Positions 13,850 through 21,854 of a DNA stretch of 28,643 nt are shown piece by piece; the stretch's first letter is position 1; every line of letters starts with the position of its first letter. The translations under genes and the position numbers were made by a program. The stretch comes from JANRKF01 sp964519595. Its GTDB lineage: Bacteria; Pseudomonadota; Alphaproteobacteria; Rickettsiales; SXRF01. The notes under the pieces were generated by a model. That model did not search any database, was not told where the DNA came from, and saw only the letters and a list, made by a program, of their open reading frames with translations. The stretch spans positions 1 through 28,643 of the forward strand of contig CAZFJN010000026.1 of the NCBI GenBank assembly GCA_964519595.1, read 5' to 3'.

Positions 13850-14158
13850 ATGAAAGCTTCAGTTGTCGATCTGCGTTATCACATGAAAGAGGTGCTGCAG
13901 GCGCTTAAGCGCCGCGAGCGCATTGATATTTTTGAACGAAATAAATTAATTGGCCATTTTGTTCCAGTAGAAAAAAAGCCGCAAATGCGTATGATTGATC
14001 ATCCTTTTATTGGTTCTGCTGCTGATGATAAACGGCCAGTTCTTGAAGTACTGCGCGAATGGCGAAAGCCGCGTGATTTTGGCATTGAGGTAGATTGGAG
14101 TGCCTACGACAAACCAAAAAAATCTTTAAAACGTAAACCACGCAAGAGAAAAATGTGA
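13850..14158 (+). CDS. antitoxin of a type II toxin-antitoxin pair, Phd/YefM-like
   Basis: The first ~45 residues (MKASVVDLRYHMKEVLQALK, then IDIFERNKLIGHFVP) match the Phd/YefM fold, which dimerises and binds the operator. The C-terminal part is highly basic (KPKKSLKRKPRKRKM), unlike the usual acidic toxin-neutralising tail; a short acidic EVDWSAYD stretch near residue 80 may be the toxin-binding segment. The ATG follows directly after the operator palindrome. Its TGA stop overlaps the GTG start of the toxin by 4 bp (GTGA), so the two are translationally coupled. The role follows from pairing with a PIN toxin. Confidence 0.82.
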   Translation: MKASVVDLRYHMKEVLQALKRRERIDIFERNKLIGHFVPVEKKPQMRMIDHPFIGSAADDKRPVLEVLREWRKPRDFGIEVDWSAYDKPKKSLKRKPRKRKM

Positions 14159-14535
14159 TTTTTGACACAGATATTATTATCTGGGCGCAGCGACGAACCC
14201 TCCATGCAATTGACTTCCTTGAATCATGTTATGAACGCAAGGTTTCCATTGTCTCATACATGGAATTTATTCAAGGAGCAAAAGACAAACGCCAACAGCA
14301 AATTTCAAAAAATTTCTTTGAAATGTTTCAGTTTGAATCACTGCCTTTAACTCCGGCAATTTCAGGCCGCGCAGCAATTTTAATCGAACAGTTTTCTAAA
14401 AGTCATGGACTTGCCATTCCTGACGCTCTCATTGCTGCTACGGCTTTTGAACATGGTCTGACGCTTGCCACCAGCAACACTAAACATTATTCAATGATCA
14501 AAGGTCTACACCTTAAAAAACTTCGAGTTGCATAA
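14155..14535 (+). CDS. vapC: PIN-domain toxin, VapC family
   Basis: Mg-dependent endoribonuclease toxin; relatives cut specific tRNAs or rRNA to stop growth. Of 126 aa, the acidic centre is Asp4 (MIFDTDIIIW), Glu37 (SYMEFIQG) and Asp90 (AIPDALIAATA). The fourth position is Asn108 in ATSNTKHY where many VapC have Asp, a common variant. It begins with GTG overlapping the antitoxin stop. The short ~50-bp gap before ahcY holds only GTTGC-rich short repeats. Reading frame and catalytic residues are intact, so it is probably active. The target RNA is unknown. Confidence 0.87.
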   Translation: MIFDTDIIIWAQRRTLHAIDFLESCYERKVSIVSYMEFIQGAKDKRQQQISKNFFEMFQFESLPLTPAISGRAAILIEQFSKSHGLAIPDALIAATAFEHGLTLATSNTKHYSMIKGLHLKKLRVA

Positions 14536-14587
14536 GGCGTTGCGTTGCGTTAGTGTCGTTGCGTTTTTTATCATTAAGGGAATCATC

Positions 14588-15901
14588 ATGACCGCGACCG
14601 CCGTAAAACAGAATTTCAATGATTATAAAGTAAAAGATATTGCTCTTGCCGCCTGGGGACGTAAGGAAATTTCCATTGCTGAAAGCGAGATGCCTGGCCT
14701 GATGGCGCTACGCAAGGAATACGGTAAGGCGCAGCCTTTAAAAGGCGCGCGGATTGTCGGCTGTTTGCATATGACGATTCAGACTGCTGTGTTGATTGAA
14801 ACTCTGACCGCTCTTGGTGCGGAAGTACGCTGGAGCAGTTGCAATATTTTTTCTACACAAGATCAAGCGGCGGCGGCAATTGCCGCAGTCGGCATTCCGG
14901 TATTTGCCTGGAAGGGTGAAACTGAGGAAGAATATGAATGGTGCATTGAGCAGACTCTGCGCGGAGCAAATGGCTGGACTCCGAATATGATTCTTGATGA
15001 TGGTGGTGATGTAACGTTGATAATGCATAATAAATATCCGGAAATGCTCAAGGATGTTCGCGGCATTTCCGAAGAAACCACAACCGGCGTGCATCGTCTG
15101 CATGAGATGGTGAAATCCGGCAAGCTTCTCGTTCCGGCGATTGACGTGAATAATTCAGTTACTAAATCAAAATTTGATAATCTCTATGGTTGCCGCGAAT
15201 CATTGCCAGACGGTCTTAAAAGGGCAACGGATGTTATGCTGGCTGGCAAGCTCTGTGTGGTTGCCGGTTTTGGCGATGTCGGCAAGGGCTGCGCGGCTTC
15301 ACTCAAAACACAAGGCGCGCGCGTTATTGTCACGGAAATTGATCCGATTTGCGCTCTGCAAGCGGCAATGGAAGGTTATCAGGTTACGACGATGGAAGAA
15401 GCAGCGCCGCTTGCGGATATTTTCGTAACCGCAACCGGCAATGAAGATATAATTACTCTTGAACATATGCGGGCGATGAAAGACCGCGCCATTGTCTGCA
15501 ATATCGGCCATTTTGACAGTGAAATTCAAGTCGCGGCGCTTAAAAACATGAAATGGACTGAAGTAAAACCGCAAGTTGACGAGGTGGAATTTCCTGATGG
15601 AAAACGCATAATATTGCTGGCTAAAGGCCGCCTGGTGAATCTTGGTTGCGCTACTGGACATCCGAGCTTCGTAATGTCTACCAGCTTTTCCAATCAGGTA
15701 ATCGCGCAAATAGAATTATGGAATAATTACAAAAATTATGAACGCAAAGTATATGTGCTGCCAAAACATCTTGATGAAAAAGTAGCCGCGCTGCATCTGG
15801 AAAAACTAGGCGTGAAACTAACCAAACTGACTGAGAAACAGGCAAAATATATTGGCGTTTCGCAAAACGGACCATTCAAGCCGGAAGCTTATCGTTATTA
15901 A
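14588..15901 (+). CDS. ahcY: adenosylhomocysteinase (S-adenosylhomocysteine hydrolase)
   Basis: NAD-dependent cytoplasmic tetramer that splits S-adenosylhomocysteine into adenosine and homocysteine, keeping methyltransferases free of product inhibition. Hallmarks are GCLHMTIQTAVLIETL, NNSVTKSKFDNLYGCRESL, the NAD-binding loop GFGDVGKGCAA, CNIGHFDSEI, NLGCATGHPSFVMS and the C-terminal KPEAYRY that reaches the neighbouring subunit. I chose ATG 14588 because AAGGGA stands 7 nt before it and MTATAVKQNFNDYKVKDIALA fits the family start. An in-frame ATG at 14528 would overlap vapC and add an unrelated hydrophobic peptide. The 437-aa length suggests the form without the ~40-residue insertion. Its promoter probably lies within or just after vapC. 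Confidence 0.97.
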   Translation: MTATAVKQNFNDYKVKDIALAAWGRKEISIAESEMPGLMALRKEYGKAQPLKGARIVGCLHMTIQTAVLIETLTALGAEVRWSSCNIFSTQDQAAAAIAAVGIPVFAWKGETEEEYEWCIEQTLRGANGWTPNMILDDGGDVTLIMHNKYPEMLKDVRGISEETTTGVHRLHEMVKSGKLLVPAIDVNNSVTKSKFDNLYGCRESLPDGLKRATDVMLAGKLCVVAGFGDVGKGCAASLKTQGARVIVTEIDPICALQAAMEGYQVTTMEEAAPLADIFVTATGNEDIITLEHMRAMKDRAIVCNIGHFDSEIQVAALKNMKWTEVKPQVDEVEFPDGKRIILLAKGRLVNLGCATGHPSFVMSTSFSNQVIAQIELWNNYKNYERKVYVLPKHLDEKVAALHLEKLGVKLTKLTEKQAKYIGVSQNGPFKPEAYRY

Positions 15902-15921
15902 ATTTAAGCTCATTAAAAAAC

Positions 15922-15966
15922 CATATTGATAATTTAAAATTCATATTTATAATGTATATCAATATG
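15922..15966. repeat. inverted repeat downstream of ahcY
   Basis: CATATTGAT (15922-15930) and ATCAATATG (15958-15966) are perfect 9-bp inverted arms with a 27-nt AT-rich spacer. No T-run follows, so a terminator is unlikely. Confidence 0.45.
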
Positions 15967-15981
15967 ATGTACACATATCCT

Positions 15982-16012
15982 TGCAAATTGACTTCCTAAA
16001 AGTCAATTTGCA
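15982..16012. repeat. perfect 13-bp hairpin, copy 1 of TTGCAAATTGACTT
   Basis: TGCAAATTGACTT (15982-15994) and AAGTCAATTTGCA (16000-16012) pair perfectly around CCTAA. The same 14-mer TTGCAAATTGACTT returns at 16116. Confidence 0.65.
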
Positions 16013-16025
16013 TACTTATACCATT

Positions 16026-16049
16026 TTGCAATCATCATTGCAATCATCA
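16026..16049. repeat. 12-bp tandem repeat TTGCAATCATCA x2
   Basis: Two exact head-to-tail copies (16026-16037, 16038-16049) lie between the two related hairpins upstream of the ATPase gene. Confidence 0.6.
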
Positions 16050-16114
16050 TGTTGATGGAAAATTGGCATTAATGATGGTAATTATCTATATTTATCAGTG
16101 ATATAAATAAATTT

Positions 16115-16149
16115 CTTGCAAATTGACTTTTTATATGTCATTTTGCAAG
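16115..16149. repeat. 13-bp hairpin, copy 2, upstream of the ATPase gene
   Basis: CTTGCAAATTGAC (16115-16127) and GTCATTTTGCAAG (16137-16149) pair with one mismatch. The left arm repeats the left arm of copy 1 (TTGCAAATTGACTT). The copy ends 35 bp before the ATPase start and is a candidate operator or element end. Confidence 0.6.
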
Positions 16150-16184
16150 GAATATATTATATTCTCAAATATATTTTCAAATCT

Positions 16185-17366
16185 ATGTTCAAACGTCGTC
16201 TGTTTCATAACATATTACAACGCTTAAACGCCGCTCCTGCAGTGGCTATTCTTGGTTGCCGCCAGACAGGAAAAACAACACTGGCACATCAAATACAGCA
16301 GAATATTAACAAGCCTTCGCTTTATCTTGATCTGGAACTTCCCGATGATCGAGCTAGATTTGCTGATCCACAACTGATGCTGGAACAGCACATGGACAAG
16401 TTGCTGATACTTGATGAAATACAGCGCGTGCCGGAATTATTCGCGGTAATGCGCGGCATCATCGACCGCCGCCGTAGAAATGGAGATAAGGCAGGGCATT
16501 ATCTGATTCTCGGCTCTGCCTCGCCTGATATGCTGAAACAAAGCTCTGAAAGTCTGGCCGGACGAATAACTTATTTGGAACTAAATCCTTTCTCTTTGGA
16601 AGAGATTGAAAATGGCAATGTCGCAGACGCAATGAATAATCTGTGGTTGCGAGGTGGTTTTCCTGACAGTTTTCTAGCTCCTGATGACGCGGAAAGCTTG
16701 CATTGGCGCAAACAATTCATCTCAACATATCTGGAGCGTGATTTGCCGCAAATAGGACGGCAATTTCCTGCTGATCGAGTCTATAGTCTATGGAGAATGC
16801 TGGCCTACGATCAAGGCGCGCTGCTTAATGTCAGTAGACTATCTAAAAGCCTTGAAATGTCGGCAACGTCAATACGTGAATATATTGAGGTTATGATTGA
16901 TTTGTTTTTATTGAGAAAGCTCCAGCCTTGGCATGGTAACACCAAAAAACGCCTGATAAAAGCACCAAGAATTTATGTGCGCGACAGCGGCCTTCTTCAT
17001 GCGCTTACCACCTTAAAAAATTTTGATGAACTAACCAGCAATTCGCTGTGTGGATTGTCGTGGGAAGGTTTTGCTATCGAGCAAATCCTGCAGAAAATTC
17101 CATATGGCAATGAAGTTTCTTTTTATCGCAGCAGCACAGGAGATGAAATTGATCTGGTGCTGGAAATGCCGCATAAAAACACCATCGCTATCGAGATAAA
17201 ACGCGCCTCTGCTCCTAAGCTATCACCTGGATTTATCAATGCCTGCGAGGTCATCAATACCAAACAGCGATTCTATGTAATTCCTGACGCAGAGCCTTAT
17301 CCAATGGACAGAAAAACCACAGCAATCGGCCTTAGACAATTCCTGAGATTATTAGACAATATTTAA
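16185..17366 (+). CDS. AAA-family ATPase with C-terminal DUF4143
   Basis: Member of the widespread two-domain family (AAA_14 plus DUF4143), of poorly defined function. Walker A GCRQTGKT (24-31), Walker B LLILDEIQRVPELF (from 73) and LILGSASPDMLKQSSESLAG (sensor region) are visible. The C-terminal half has SWEGFAIEQIL (about 292) and SSTGDEIDLVLE...EIKRA (about 316-340), the D-ExK-like signature of a nuclease-type fold. Start: ATG 16185 matches the family N-terminus (MFKRRLF); the in-frame ATG at 16116 would add 23 residues running through the hairpin repeat. Neither has a strong ribosome-binding site. Many genomes carry such genes in variable spots, and the repeats on both sides fit accessory DNA. 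Confidence 0.87.
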   Translation: MFKRRLFHNILQRLNAAPAVAILGCRQTGKTTLAHQIQQNINKPSLYLDLELPDDRARFADPQLMLEQHMDKLLILDEIQRVPELFAVMRGIIDRRRRNGDKAGHYLILGSASPDMLKQSSESLAGRITYLELNPFSLEEIENGNVADAMNNLWLRGGFPDSFLAPDDAESLHWRKQFISTYLERDLPQIGRQFPADRVYSLWRMLAYDQGALLNVSRLSKSLEMSATSIREYIEVMIDLFLLRKLQPWHGNTKKRLIKAPRIYVRDSGLLHALTTLKNFDELTSNSLCGLSWEGFAIEQILQKIPYGNEVSFYRSSTGDEIDLVLEMPHKNTIAIEIKRASAPKLSPGFINACEVINTKQRFYVIPDAEPYPMDRKTTAIGLRQFLRLLDNI

Positions 17367-17421
17367 ACTGCCTACTGCTAACCGCCAACTGCTAACTGCC
17401 AACTGCCTACTGCCAACTATA
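17366..17421. repeat. heptanucleotide tandem repeat, consensus AACTGCC
   Basis: Seven recognisable 7-bp units run from 17366 to 17414 (AACTGCC, TACTGCT, AACCGCC, AACTGCT, AACTGCC, AACTGCC, TACTGCC), then a decayed eighth. They fill the gap between the convergent ATPase and small membrane protein genes, beginning at the last base of the ATPase stop. Confidence 0.8.
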
Positions 17422-17838
17422 CTACCTACTACCTGGCATCAGGCTTGTTCCGCCTTTTTTTGGATATATTGGCTTTGCTGCTGCGCCGCTATTATTATCT
17501 GGCGCGACCATATATGAAGGATACGGACTATCCCACTGCTCAATTGGAACTTCAGCAGCAGGATGAAAAACCTCGTCCTTGCCGGTAATTGCAAATGGAT
17601 TACTGGAAACTGGCGCTGAGTTATACGGCAGGCTGTATGTATATGAGCCAGGAGGAGGTTTATAACCGCCGCTGCTTACGCTACTGCGTTGTTTGTCGTT
17701 GAATTTGTTTATTTCCCTGACCAGAGGATCTTTGCCATATTTTTCCTGCTCAGCGCGCCATTCGTCCATCGGATTATTGCCGAACATGACCATCAGCACC
17801 ACAAAAGCAACGGCAATGAGCATTAAGAAAGGAGGCAT
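17422..17838 (-). CDS. hypothetical small single-pass membrane protein
   Basis: Not recognised. The 138 residues start with one hydrophobic helix (about 3-20, LMLIAVAFVVLMVMF), followed by a soluble tail rich in Pro, Ser, Gly and Tyr (GGYKPPPGSYTYSLPY) that looks disordered. It probably sits in the inner membrane. The start lies 7 bp after the argF stop with a weak ribosome-binding site (GGAA), so it should be the last gene of the permease-argD-argF run. Nothing links it to arginine synthesis except position. Confidence 0.7.
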   Translation of the reverse strand: MPPFLMLIAVAFVVLMVMFGNNPMDEWRAEQEKYGKDPLVREINKFNDKQRSSVSSGGYKPPPGSYTYSLPYNSAPVSSNPFAITGKDEVFHPAAEVPIEQWDSPYPSYMVAPDNNSGAAAKPIYPKKGGTSLMPGSR

Positions 17839-17845
17839 GATTCCA

Positions 17846-18760
17846 TTATATCATATCAAAGCACCATAGTAAAATAGCCTTCTGCACATGAAGACGATTT
17901 TCTGCTTCATCAAAAACCCGCGATTGCGGACCATCTATAACTTCGGCAGTGACCTCCTCGCCACGATGCGCCGGCAGGCAATGCATAAAAATGGCATTTG
18001 CAGCGGCACGCCTCATCAGCTCAGAATCAACGCGATAGGGAGCAAGCAGTTGCATCTGTTTTTCCGCATCAGGGTCGCCCATTGAAACCCAGGTGTCCGT
18101 AATTACTGCATGAGCGCCCTTTACCGCCTCTTCTGGCTCTGCTCCAATCAGCAATTTTCCGCCGCGCGCGCGTGACCATGCAACAACCTCCGGCAAAGGA
18201 GCAAGCTGCGAAGGGCAGGCAATACGCATTTCCGCGCCAAGTAGCGCCGCCGCCTGCATCCAGCTATGCGCGACATTATTACCATCGCCAATCCAGGCGA
18301 TCACCTTGCCGCTAATATCGCCAATATTTTCCTCAAAAGTCATAATATCAGCAAGAATCTGGCAAGGATGACTAAATTCAGTAAGGCCATTAATAACCGG
18401 AATTTCTGAGTTATGCGCTAATTCCAGCAATTTTTCATGACTATGACAACGCAGCATAATCGCATCAACATAACGAGAAAGAACTCGCGCCGTATCAGCA
18501 ACGGTTTCGCCGCGACCAAGCTGTAATTCATTGCCGTTGAAAGAAAGGGCGTGACCGCCAAGATCAGCCATTGCCACATCAAAGGAAACACGCGTGCGCG
18601 TTGAATTTTTCTCAAAAATCATCGCCAGCTTCTTATTCTGAAGAGGCGCGGAAAATTTCCCTGCTTTGCGCTCTTTCTTCAATCTGGCGGCGTGTGCAAG
18701 CAATAGCCGCAATCCGGCGGCATCAAAATCAGCTATATCAAGAAAATGACGTATTTTCAT
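17846..18760 (-). CDS. argF: ornithine carbamoyltransferase
   Basis: Transfers the carbamoyl group from carbamoyl phosphate to ornithine, giving citrulline, in cytoplasmic arginine synthesis. Numbered from Met at 18760: carbamoyl-phosphate site STRTR (53-57), HPCQ (131-134), ornithine-side DTWVSMGD (from 223) and HCLPAHRGEE with Cys261. ATG 18760 forms an ATGA overlap with the argD stop and gives 304 aa (MKIRHFLDIA), the usual family start; an ATG five codons earlier (18775) is possible. It is coupled to argD upstream and followed by a small membrane protein. Confidence 0.95.
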   Translation of the reverse strand: MKIRHFLDIADFDAAGLRLLLAHAARLKKERKAGKFSAPLQNKKLAMIFEKNSTRTRVSFDVAMADLGGHALSFNGNELQLGRGETVADTARVLSRYVDAIMLRCHSHEKLLELAHNSEIPVINGLTEFSHPCQILADIMTFEENIGDISGKVIAWIGDGNNVAHSWMQAAALLGAEMRIACPSQLAPLPEVVAWSRARGGKLLIGAEPEEAVKGAHAVITDTWVSMGDPDAEKQMQLLAPYRVDSELMRRAAANAIFMHCLPAHRGEEVTAEVIDGPQSRVFDEAENRLHVQKAILLWCFDMI

Positions 18761-19908
18761 ACGTTTTTGTGGCATATATTTTCAAAAATTGCAAGACACT
18801 CTCTGCTATGTTCTTCTTCAATAATTAAAGGCGGCAGAATGCGAATAACATTATCTTCCGCCGGAGAGGTAAGCAATCCCTGCTCGCGCAGCTGCTCAGC
18901 GAATTCACGGTGAGAAACGCGCATTTTTACGCCAAGCATCAAGCCAACTCCTCGTATTTCCTCAATTAAAGATGGAAATTTTTCCGCCAGATCGCGTAAT
19001 CCGGCCAGCAGCTTACTGCCCTGTGCTATGACATTTTCCATAAAACCGTCAGCCAGCATAATATCAAGAACAGCATTGCCAACCGCCATAGCAAGAGGAT
19101 TAGCGCCGTAAGTAGAGCCGTGCGTGCCGGCTGACATACAAGCGGCAACCTTATCGTTAACCAGGCAGGCGGCCAGCGGAAAACCATTGCCAATGCCCTT
19201 AGCAACAGAGACAATATCAGGCTTTATAGCAGCATGTTCATAGGCAAAAAACCGCCCGCTTCTGCACATTCCCGCTTGCACTTCATCAAACATCAGCAAC
19301 AAACCATGCTGATCAGCAAGATGCCGCAAACCGCGCAGAAACTCAGCAGAAGCAACGCGAATTCCCCCCTCGCCCTGCACTGCTTCAACCAGAATTCCCG
19401 CCGTATCTTTGCCGATCGCCGCCGCAACCGCCGCCAGATCATTAAAAGCGACACGATCAAAACCCTCAAGCAACGGCAAATAACCACTGCGGGCAATTTC
19501 ATTGCCGCCGGCGGAAATACAGGCAATTGTTCGTCCGTGAAAACCGCCGGAAAAAGTTATAATTCTGTTTCTTTTCTGGCTGAATTTACGAATAATTTTA
19601 ATACCGCATTCAACCGCCTCACTGCCGGAATTACAGAAAAAAACCTTGTCAAATCCACTAGCGGCAACCAGACGGTCGGCAAAACGAGTAAGCTGCGGAT
19701 GATGATACATGTTGGAACAATGCCATAGCAGCGCCGCCTGCTCCTGCAAAGCCTTAACCAGATGCGGATGCGAATGGCCAAGAGCATTCACTGCGATTCC
19801 GGAAGCGAAATCAAGATAACGCCTGCCTTCCGGAGAATAAAGATAAACCCCCTCGCCTCGCGCAATGACGATTTCCGAACGACGATAAACTGGAAGAAGC
19901 GACGACAT
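18757..19908 (-). CDS. argD: acetylornithine aminotransferase
   Basis: PLP enzyme converting N-acetylglutamate 5-semialdehyde to N-acetylornithine (often also succinyldiaminopimelate). Of 383 aa, the PLP lysine is Lys237 in SVAKGIGNGFPLAA. The cofactor Asp is Asp208 in LLMFDEVQAGMCRSG. FCNSGSEAVECGIKI binds the phosphate, and FSGGFHGRT and THGSTYGANPLA are typical. Class III aminotransferases look alike, but pairing with argF makes argD by far the best name. The gene starts 5 bp after the permease stop and overlaps argF by 4 bp. No strong ribosome-binding site is seen, suggesting coupling with the upstream gene. Confidence 0.95.
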   Translation of the reverse strand: MSSLLPVYRRSEIVIARGEGVYLYSPEGRRYLDFASGIAVNALGHSHPHLVKALQEQAALLWHCSNMYHHPQLTRFADRLVAASGFDKVFFCNSGSEAVECGIKIIRKFSQKRNRIITFSGGFHGRTIACISAGGNEIARSGYLPLLEGFDRVAFNDLAAVAAAIGKDTAGILVEAVQGEGGIRVASAEFLRGLRHLADQHGLLLMFDEVQAGMCRSGRFFAYEHAAIKPDIVSVAKGIGNGFPLAACLVNDKVAACMSAGTHGSTYGANPLAMAVGNAVLDIMLADGFMENVIAQGSKLLAGLRDLAEKFPSLIEEIRGVGLMLGVKMRVSHREFAEQLREQGLLTSPAEDNVIRILPPLIIEEEHSRECLAIFENICHKNV

Positions 19909-19913
19909 TTTTT

Positions 19914-20675
19914 CTAATTCTTAAGCCGCCAACCGTGATTAAGCAGCGCTACGGTAATGAACCACAATATTATATTAATGCTGCACAGAACAACGATTCC
20001 TAAAGCGATTGAACCATCATGCACTCCGGTTAGCGAATAACGAAAACCATCAATCATATAGAAAAACGGATTATAATGGCAGATTACGCGCCAAAATTCC
20101 GGCAGATGTTCTATTGAATAAAAAGTTCCGGAAAGGAAGGCCAGCGGCGTTATCACATAGTTGGTAATTGCCGAAAGCTGATCAAAAGACTGCGACCAGA
20201 TTCCAGCGAGAATTCCCATTAACGCCAGCATAATACTCGCAGCTATAACATGAAAAAACAAAATAGCCAGATTATGCATAGAAAAAGGCACAAACATGTA
20301 AACAGCGAGCATCACCACCACGCCAACCATCACGCCACGCACCACGCCGCCAATTACCATGCTAACTACAATTTCCGCGCCGGTAAATGGCGGCATCAGA
20401 AAATCAATAATCACACCTTGGATTTTTGCCAGCATCAGCGAGCTGGAAGTGTTGGCGAAGGCATTCTGCACAATCGCCATCATCACCAGCCCGGGAGCAA
20501 CAAATCGGCTGTAAGAAATGCCGGAAATATCCCTCTCCTGACCGCCCATAGCTAAAACCAGAACGGCCAGAAACAGCAAGGTAGTGACAATCGGCGCAAC
20601 CAGAGTCTGATTCCAGACCTTGAGATAACGCCATATTTCACGCTTACAGAGAGTAGAAACGCCTATTACATTCAT
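19914..20675 (-). CDS. ABC-2 type transporter permease
   Basis: Integral membrane subunit of an exporter, 253 aa with about six helices (near 25-45, 58-75, 105-130, 138-160, 170-190, 225-245). The family pattern is clear: VWNQTLVAPIVTTLLFLAV, APGLVMMAIVQNAF, LSGTFYSIEHLPEFW and YNPFFYMIDGFRYSLTG. It resembles the YadH group. The ATPase subunit it needs is not next to it on either side; the gene upstream is a Bax-inhibitor homologue. It is therefore an orphan permease here, heading the argD-argF run 5 bp before argD. The substrate is unknown; polysaccharide, lipid or drug export are the usual roles. Confidence 0.9.
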   Translation of the reverse strand: MNVIGVSTLCKREIWRYLKVWNQTLVAPIVTTLLFLAVLVLAMGGQERDISGISYSRFVAPGLVMMAIVQNAFANTSSSLMLAKIQGVIIDFLMPPFTGAEIVVSMVIGGVVRGVMVGVVVMLAVYMFVPFSMHNLAILFFHVIAASIMLALMGILAGIWSQSFDQLSAITNYVITPLAFLSGTFYSIEHLPEFWRVICHYNPFFYMIDGFRYSLTGVHDGSIALGIVVLCSINIILWFITVALLNHGWRLKN

Positions 20676-20746
20676 GTTTTTACTCTACGCGCAATCGGCG
20701 ATCTGTTTGTCGACGATCTGTTGCCTGAAAAAATATACTGAAAAGA

Positions 20747-21508
20747 TTACCTTCTATCGCCTATAAAGCGCAGCAGATGAATAAAGATATTGATAAAATC
20801 GAGATAAAGATTCAAAGCGCCCATTATGGAAAGTTTTGCCATCATCTCGCCGCTATCTACCATCTGATAATACATTCTTTTCAGATTCTGTGTGTCATAA
20901 GCAGTAAGGCCAACAAAAACCAGCACGGCGATTGCTGATATTGCCAGAGACACGCCGGAATCTTTCATGAAAATATTCACAACAGAGGCGATGAACAATC
21001 CCCAAACGCCCATTATCAGGAAACTGCCCATTCTGGTAAGGTCACGTTTAGTGGTGTAACCATAAATGCTCATTCCGCCGAAAGTTGCTGCGGTTATGAA
21101 GAAGGCGCGCGCAATGCTTTCTCCTGTGTACATCAGGAAAAGGGAAGAAAGAGAAATTCCCATTAAAACGGCAAAGCCCCAGAAACAAGCATGAAGCGCG
21201 GAAACGCTCAGGCGATTAAGGCCAAAGCTCATCACCATTACCATCGCCAGCGGAGAAAACGCTACCAGCCATTTAAGCGGGCTGTTAAAAACTGCATTGC
21301 CAAGAGCAGTAAGCGCCAGTTGCCCTGTTTGTTCATCAACAACAACCGCCGCTTGCGCGAAAAACAGCGCTACAATGCCGGTAAGAGCCAGAGCGCTCGC
21401 CATAAAATTGTATATTTTCAACATATAAGCACGCAGGCCAGCATCATATTCAACAGAACGTGATTGCGCTCTATTTTGTGCTATACCAAACGGATCTTGA
21501 AAAGACAT
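20747..21508 (-). CDS. Bax inhibitor-1 family (YccA/YbhL-like) membrane protein
   Basis: Seven-helix inner-membrane protein of the TMBIM family, which in bacteria includes YccA, an FtsH modulator, and pH-gated calcium leak channels. The body is almost wholly hydrophobic. Family features are LRAYMLKIYNFMASALALTG at the start, the central YGYTTKRDLTRMGSFLIMG, and the C-terminal GALNLYLDFINIFIHLLRF. I chose ATG 21508 (MSFQDPFGIAQ): GGAG precedes it by 9 nt; the longer frame from 21538 lacks such a site. Total 253 aa. It is transcribed towards the permease with a 71-bp gap, so cotranscription is uncertain. Confidence 0.92.
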   Translation of the reverse strand: MSFQDPFGIAQNRAQSRSVEYDAGLRAYMLKIYNFMASALALTGIVALFFAQAAVVVDEQTGQLALTALGNAVFNSPLKWLVAFSPLAMVMVMSFGLNRLSVSALHACFWGFAVLMGISLSSLFLMYTGESIARAFFITAATFGGMSIYGYTTKRDLTRMGSFLIMGVWGLFIASVVNIFMKDSGVSLAISAIAVLVFVGLTAYDTQNLKRMYYQMVDSGEMMAKLSIMGALNLYLDFINIFIHLLRFIGDRR

Positions 21509-21663
21509 TGTAAAATCTCCATAATTTGTTAGAAACAAGCTGATTTGTTAAAGTGATTTTGTAAAGTTTTTGAAAAAATTGAATATCAATCCTTATCACT
21601 CAACATCTACAAAATAATCCACAAATCTCCTGTGCGATGATTATATAGTCTAATGCCATAGCA

Positions 21664-21764
21664 TTTCAAGAGAAACCGGAAAAAAAGCGACATGGCGCTC
21701 TTTTTTGCTTGAAACATCGAATTATTAGAGATAAAAAGCCGGACTCGATCGTCGGGCGAGTGGC
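21664..21764 (+). promoter_or_regulatory. structured leader of rpmI-rplT, possible autoregulatory RNA
   Basis: In the 346-bp gap before rpmI (21509-21854) two stems are visible. TTTCAAG (21664-21670) and CTTGAAA (21708-21714) enclose an inner AAAAAAGCG / CGCTCTTTTTT stem, whose T-run would also suit a terminator. A second stem, ACTCG/CGAGT with flanking GCC/GGC, lies at 21738-21764. L20 autoregulates this operon in other bacteria through leader RNA, so a similar role is plausible. The stems match no class I can name. The rest of the gap shows nothing. Confidence 0.4.
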
Positions 21765-21854
21765 ATTGCCTTGAACGGTTAGAAGTTTACAAATTAGTCA
21801 TAAAAAAATAGTCACAAAAACATGTGACGGAATAATCAAAGAAGGATAAGAAAA

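Noticed and set aside
14528..14587. Longer start for ahcY at 14528
   Set aside because: Overlaps vapC, adds an unrelated peptide, and the ATG at 14588 has a proper ribosome-binding site.
14536..14587. SAH riboswitch before ahcY
   Set aside because: The 52-bp space is too short and shows only GTTGC repeats, no conserved fold.
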